Positions 62,710-64,000 of a stretch of 64,000 bases of DNA are shown in pieces. The notes under the pieces are model-generated. The model did not search any database and was not told the origin of the DNA. It worked only from the letters and a program-made list of their open reading frames with translations. The stretch comes from CAILZL01 sp963748005 (lineage in GTDB: Bacteria; Pseudomonadota; Gammaproteobacteria; Steroidobacterales; Steroidobacteraceae). The stretch lies in the NCBI GenBank assembly GCA_963748005.1, contig CAVVHH010000002.1, positions 2,604,001-2,668,000 on the forward strand, in the 5' to 3' direction. Each line of letters starts with the position of its first letter. The first letter of the stretch is position 1. Made by a program: the position numbers and the translations under genes.

Positions 62710-63849
62710 TCAGAGTTCCCGCATTTGCCTGGCAAGGCATTCCGGACAAAAGCCGTGGGAAAAGCGCGCTTCGGTCCGCTCGGAGATGTATTTTTCGAGT
62801 TGATGCCAGTGATTGTGATCATCGCGAATCTTCTTGCAGGAACTGCAAATGGGCAGTAGCCCCTGCAGTTGCGTCACTTGCGCCAATGCCTGTTCCAGTT
62901 CTTGAGTGCGTTCTTTTACGCGGCGTTCCAGTCCAGCGTTCAGCGCAGCGATTTCATCTTGCCGTGCGTGAAGCTGCGACAGCAAAGCGGCCAGACCCAT
63001 GGCCATCAGGCTCATCACCAGAATGAATTCCTGCGCCTGGACCACTGCCTCAGCGGCCGGCAAGTTGCCGAAGGGAGCCAGTCCACCCACCATCATGCCG
63101 ATAATCGCGAAAGCAACGGCAACCACTGTCAGTGCCGCCCAGCGTAGCGGGAAGCGTGCTGCCGCAAACAGCACGAATGGCAGGAACAATATCGGGCCAA
63201 TATGCACGCCCAGCAGTTTGCCGCCCCGCGAGAACAGCAACAGCGCCAGTACTGTCAGCAACAGCAGCACGGCCAGTGCATCGGTAAGGCGATAAGTAAC
63301 CGGTCGTTCAGTATCCTGACTGCCAGCTGGGCCCATGCTCAATATCGCAGGGGTCAGAATCAGCAGACCCAACCCGTCGCCGAACCACCAGATGCGCAAG
63401 TATTCAAAATAGGGCGTTTCCACGTTGCCATAGTGCTCATACACCAGTGCGCCACCGCAGGCGGCAACGAACGCGGCAATGACCGGACCGGCCATTACAA
63501 ACTTGACCAGGTCATTACTGGTTTGGAAACGTGGATCGAAGCGCCACGCTCTGAGCAGCACAAAGGCGCCCGCCGACTCCAGCACATTCGTCAGGCCAAA
63601 TATGAGCGCTTCGGTAACACTGAACGTCCCCAGGTCAGCCAGAATTTCGCTGCCGAGCGCCAACGCGGCAAAATATGGCATCCCACGGCCCTGAAACCGG
63701 ATGAAAGTGGCCAGCAAAACCCCATTGGGCAGCCATAGCATCGCGATTCCTTCCGGCATCACCGTTAGCTGGCTGATCTTTGCAGCGGCGAAATAGAGCA
63801 CCGGCAGCAGCAGAAAGTGGGCGAGCCGGGGTGATGGTGGTTTGGGCAT
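62710..63849 (-). CDS. MASE1-domain membrane protein with cysteine-rich C-terminal tail
   Basis: 379 residues. Residues ~10-275 are an eight-helix MASE1 sensor region (AAAKISQLTVMPEGIAMLWLP, IWWFGDGLGLLILTPAIL, LFLPFVLFAAARFPLRWAAL). A coiled coil follows (ALNAGLERRVKERTQELEQA). The tail LLPICSSCKKIRDDHNHWHQ ... FSHGFCPECLARQM has two Cys pairs and a HG-CPxC, the short zinc-ribbon-like end common behind PAS and receiver domains. No kinase, GGDEF or EAL domain is present, so output is probably through protein interaction. Transcribed convergently toward the VOC gene. Confidence 0.85.
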   Translation of the reverse strand: MPKPPSPRLAHFLLLPVLYFAAAKISQLTVMPEGIAMLWLPNGVLLATFIRFQGRGMPYFAALALGSEILADLGTFSVTEALIFGLTNVLESAGAFVLLRAWRFDPRFQTSNDLVKFVMAGPVIAAFVAACGGALVYEHYGNVETPYFEYLRIWWFGDGLGLLILTPAILSMGPAGSQDTERPVTYRLTDALAVLLLLTVLALLLFSRGGKLLGVHIGPILFLPFVLFAAARFPLRWAALTVVAVAFAIIGMMVGGLAPFGNLPAAEAVVQAQEFILVMSLMAMGLAALLSQLHARQDEIAALNAGLERRVKERTQELEQALAQVTQLQGLLPICSSCKKIRDDHNHWHQLEKYISERTEARFSHGFCPECLARQMREL

Positions 63850-64000
63850 CGGGAGCCTCTGGCAACGCTCCCTGTTCTAATTGTTTTCTTGATGACACGT
63901 TGATACGTGCAGTATGCGCCTCCAGCGGGCGTTAGTCAGTCTGGTGGTCCACGTACAGGTAACGCGGGCTCTTTATCTGGGGGACGCGACCAAAGGCGAC

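Overview
The window is a moderately GC-rich chromosomal segment from a Gram-negative, aerobic, free-living bacterium. The gene content (many Sec/Tat-exported hydrolases, c-type cytochromes, a PQQ-type sugar dehydrogenase, DUF5916 and DUF6152 proteins, SPINDLY-like glycosyltransferase, MASE1 sensor) suits a gammaproteobacterium of the Steroidobacter/Nevskiales or Xanthomonadales kind. That placement is an inference from family content; there is no rRNA or other marker gene here. I see no tRNA, rRNA, insertion sequence, phage gene, integrase or CRISPR array.

Layout. 0-15.3 kb: TPR/2OG-oxygenase, exported amidohydrolase, a 0.6 kb repeat-bearing spacer, PQQ sugar dehydrogenase, an MFS carboxylate transporter, then a run of exported hydrolases: three type-B carboxylesterases, an amidohydrolase, a GlcG/HbpS-like protein and two tandem metallo-beta-lactamase-fold proteins. 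15.6-18.7 kb: cytoplasmic housekeeping (atypical SDR, apt-nucleosidase-DUF985 purine-salvage operon, a second SDR). 18.7-31.4 kb: Tat-exported flavoprotein, neutral ceramidase-like enzyme, hybrid sensor kinase, Tat-exported dipeptidase, exported MBL hydrolase, fourth carboxylesterase, DUF5916 barrel and a cupin. 31.5-41.1 kb: DUF6152 pair, ChbG-like deacetylase, an unusual exported MDR oxidoreductase, CapA-like protein, Sel1 lipoprotein, secreted peptidase/esterase and tannase/feruloyl esterase. 41.2-53.6 kb: O-GlcNAc-transferase-like protein, a small barrel-like protein, a 0.9 kb stretch without a confident gene, a giant double-Cache membrane protein, DUF4956 protein, a secreted CotH/HipA-like kinase-fold protein directly followed by a secreted PPP-like phosphatase, and a decayed gene chimera. 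53.9-63.8 kb: Tat-exported amidohydrolase, a minus-strand NmrA/diheme cytochrome/cytochrome c operon, a divergent PPOx/GAF/RraA/BNR/VOC run, and a MASE1 protein with a zinc-ribbon-like tail.

How it fits together. Most products act outside the cytoplasm on ester, amide, lactone or sugar substrates. I infer that this is a scavenging region for plant-, lipid- or aromatic-ester material: secreted esterases release carboxylates, the MFS transporter imports them, and PQQ/cytochrome enzymes feed electrons to respiration. The most unusual signals are a recurring promoter-like motif (TGGCTT, 17-18 bp, TATTCT) in front of at least five unrelated plus-strand genes, the exported kinase-fold/phosphatase pair beside a giant Cache receptor, a gene chimera made of an RraA-like start and a sorbosone-dehydrogenase-like end, and a tandem MBL pair in which one copy has lost its metal-binding motif. 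Conventional DNA-binding regulators are nearly absent.
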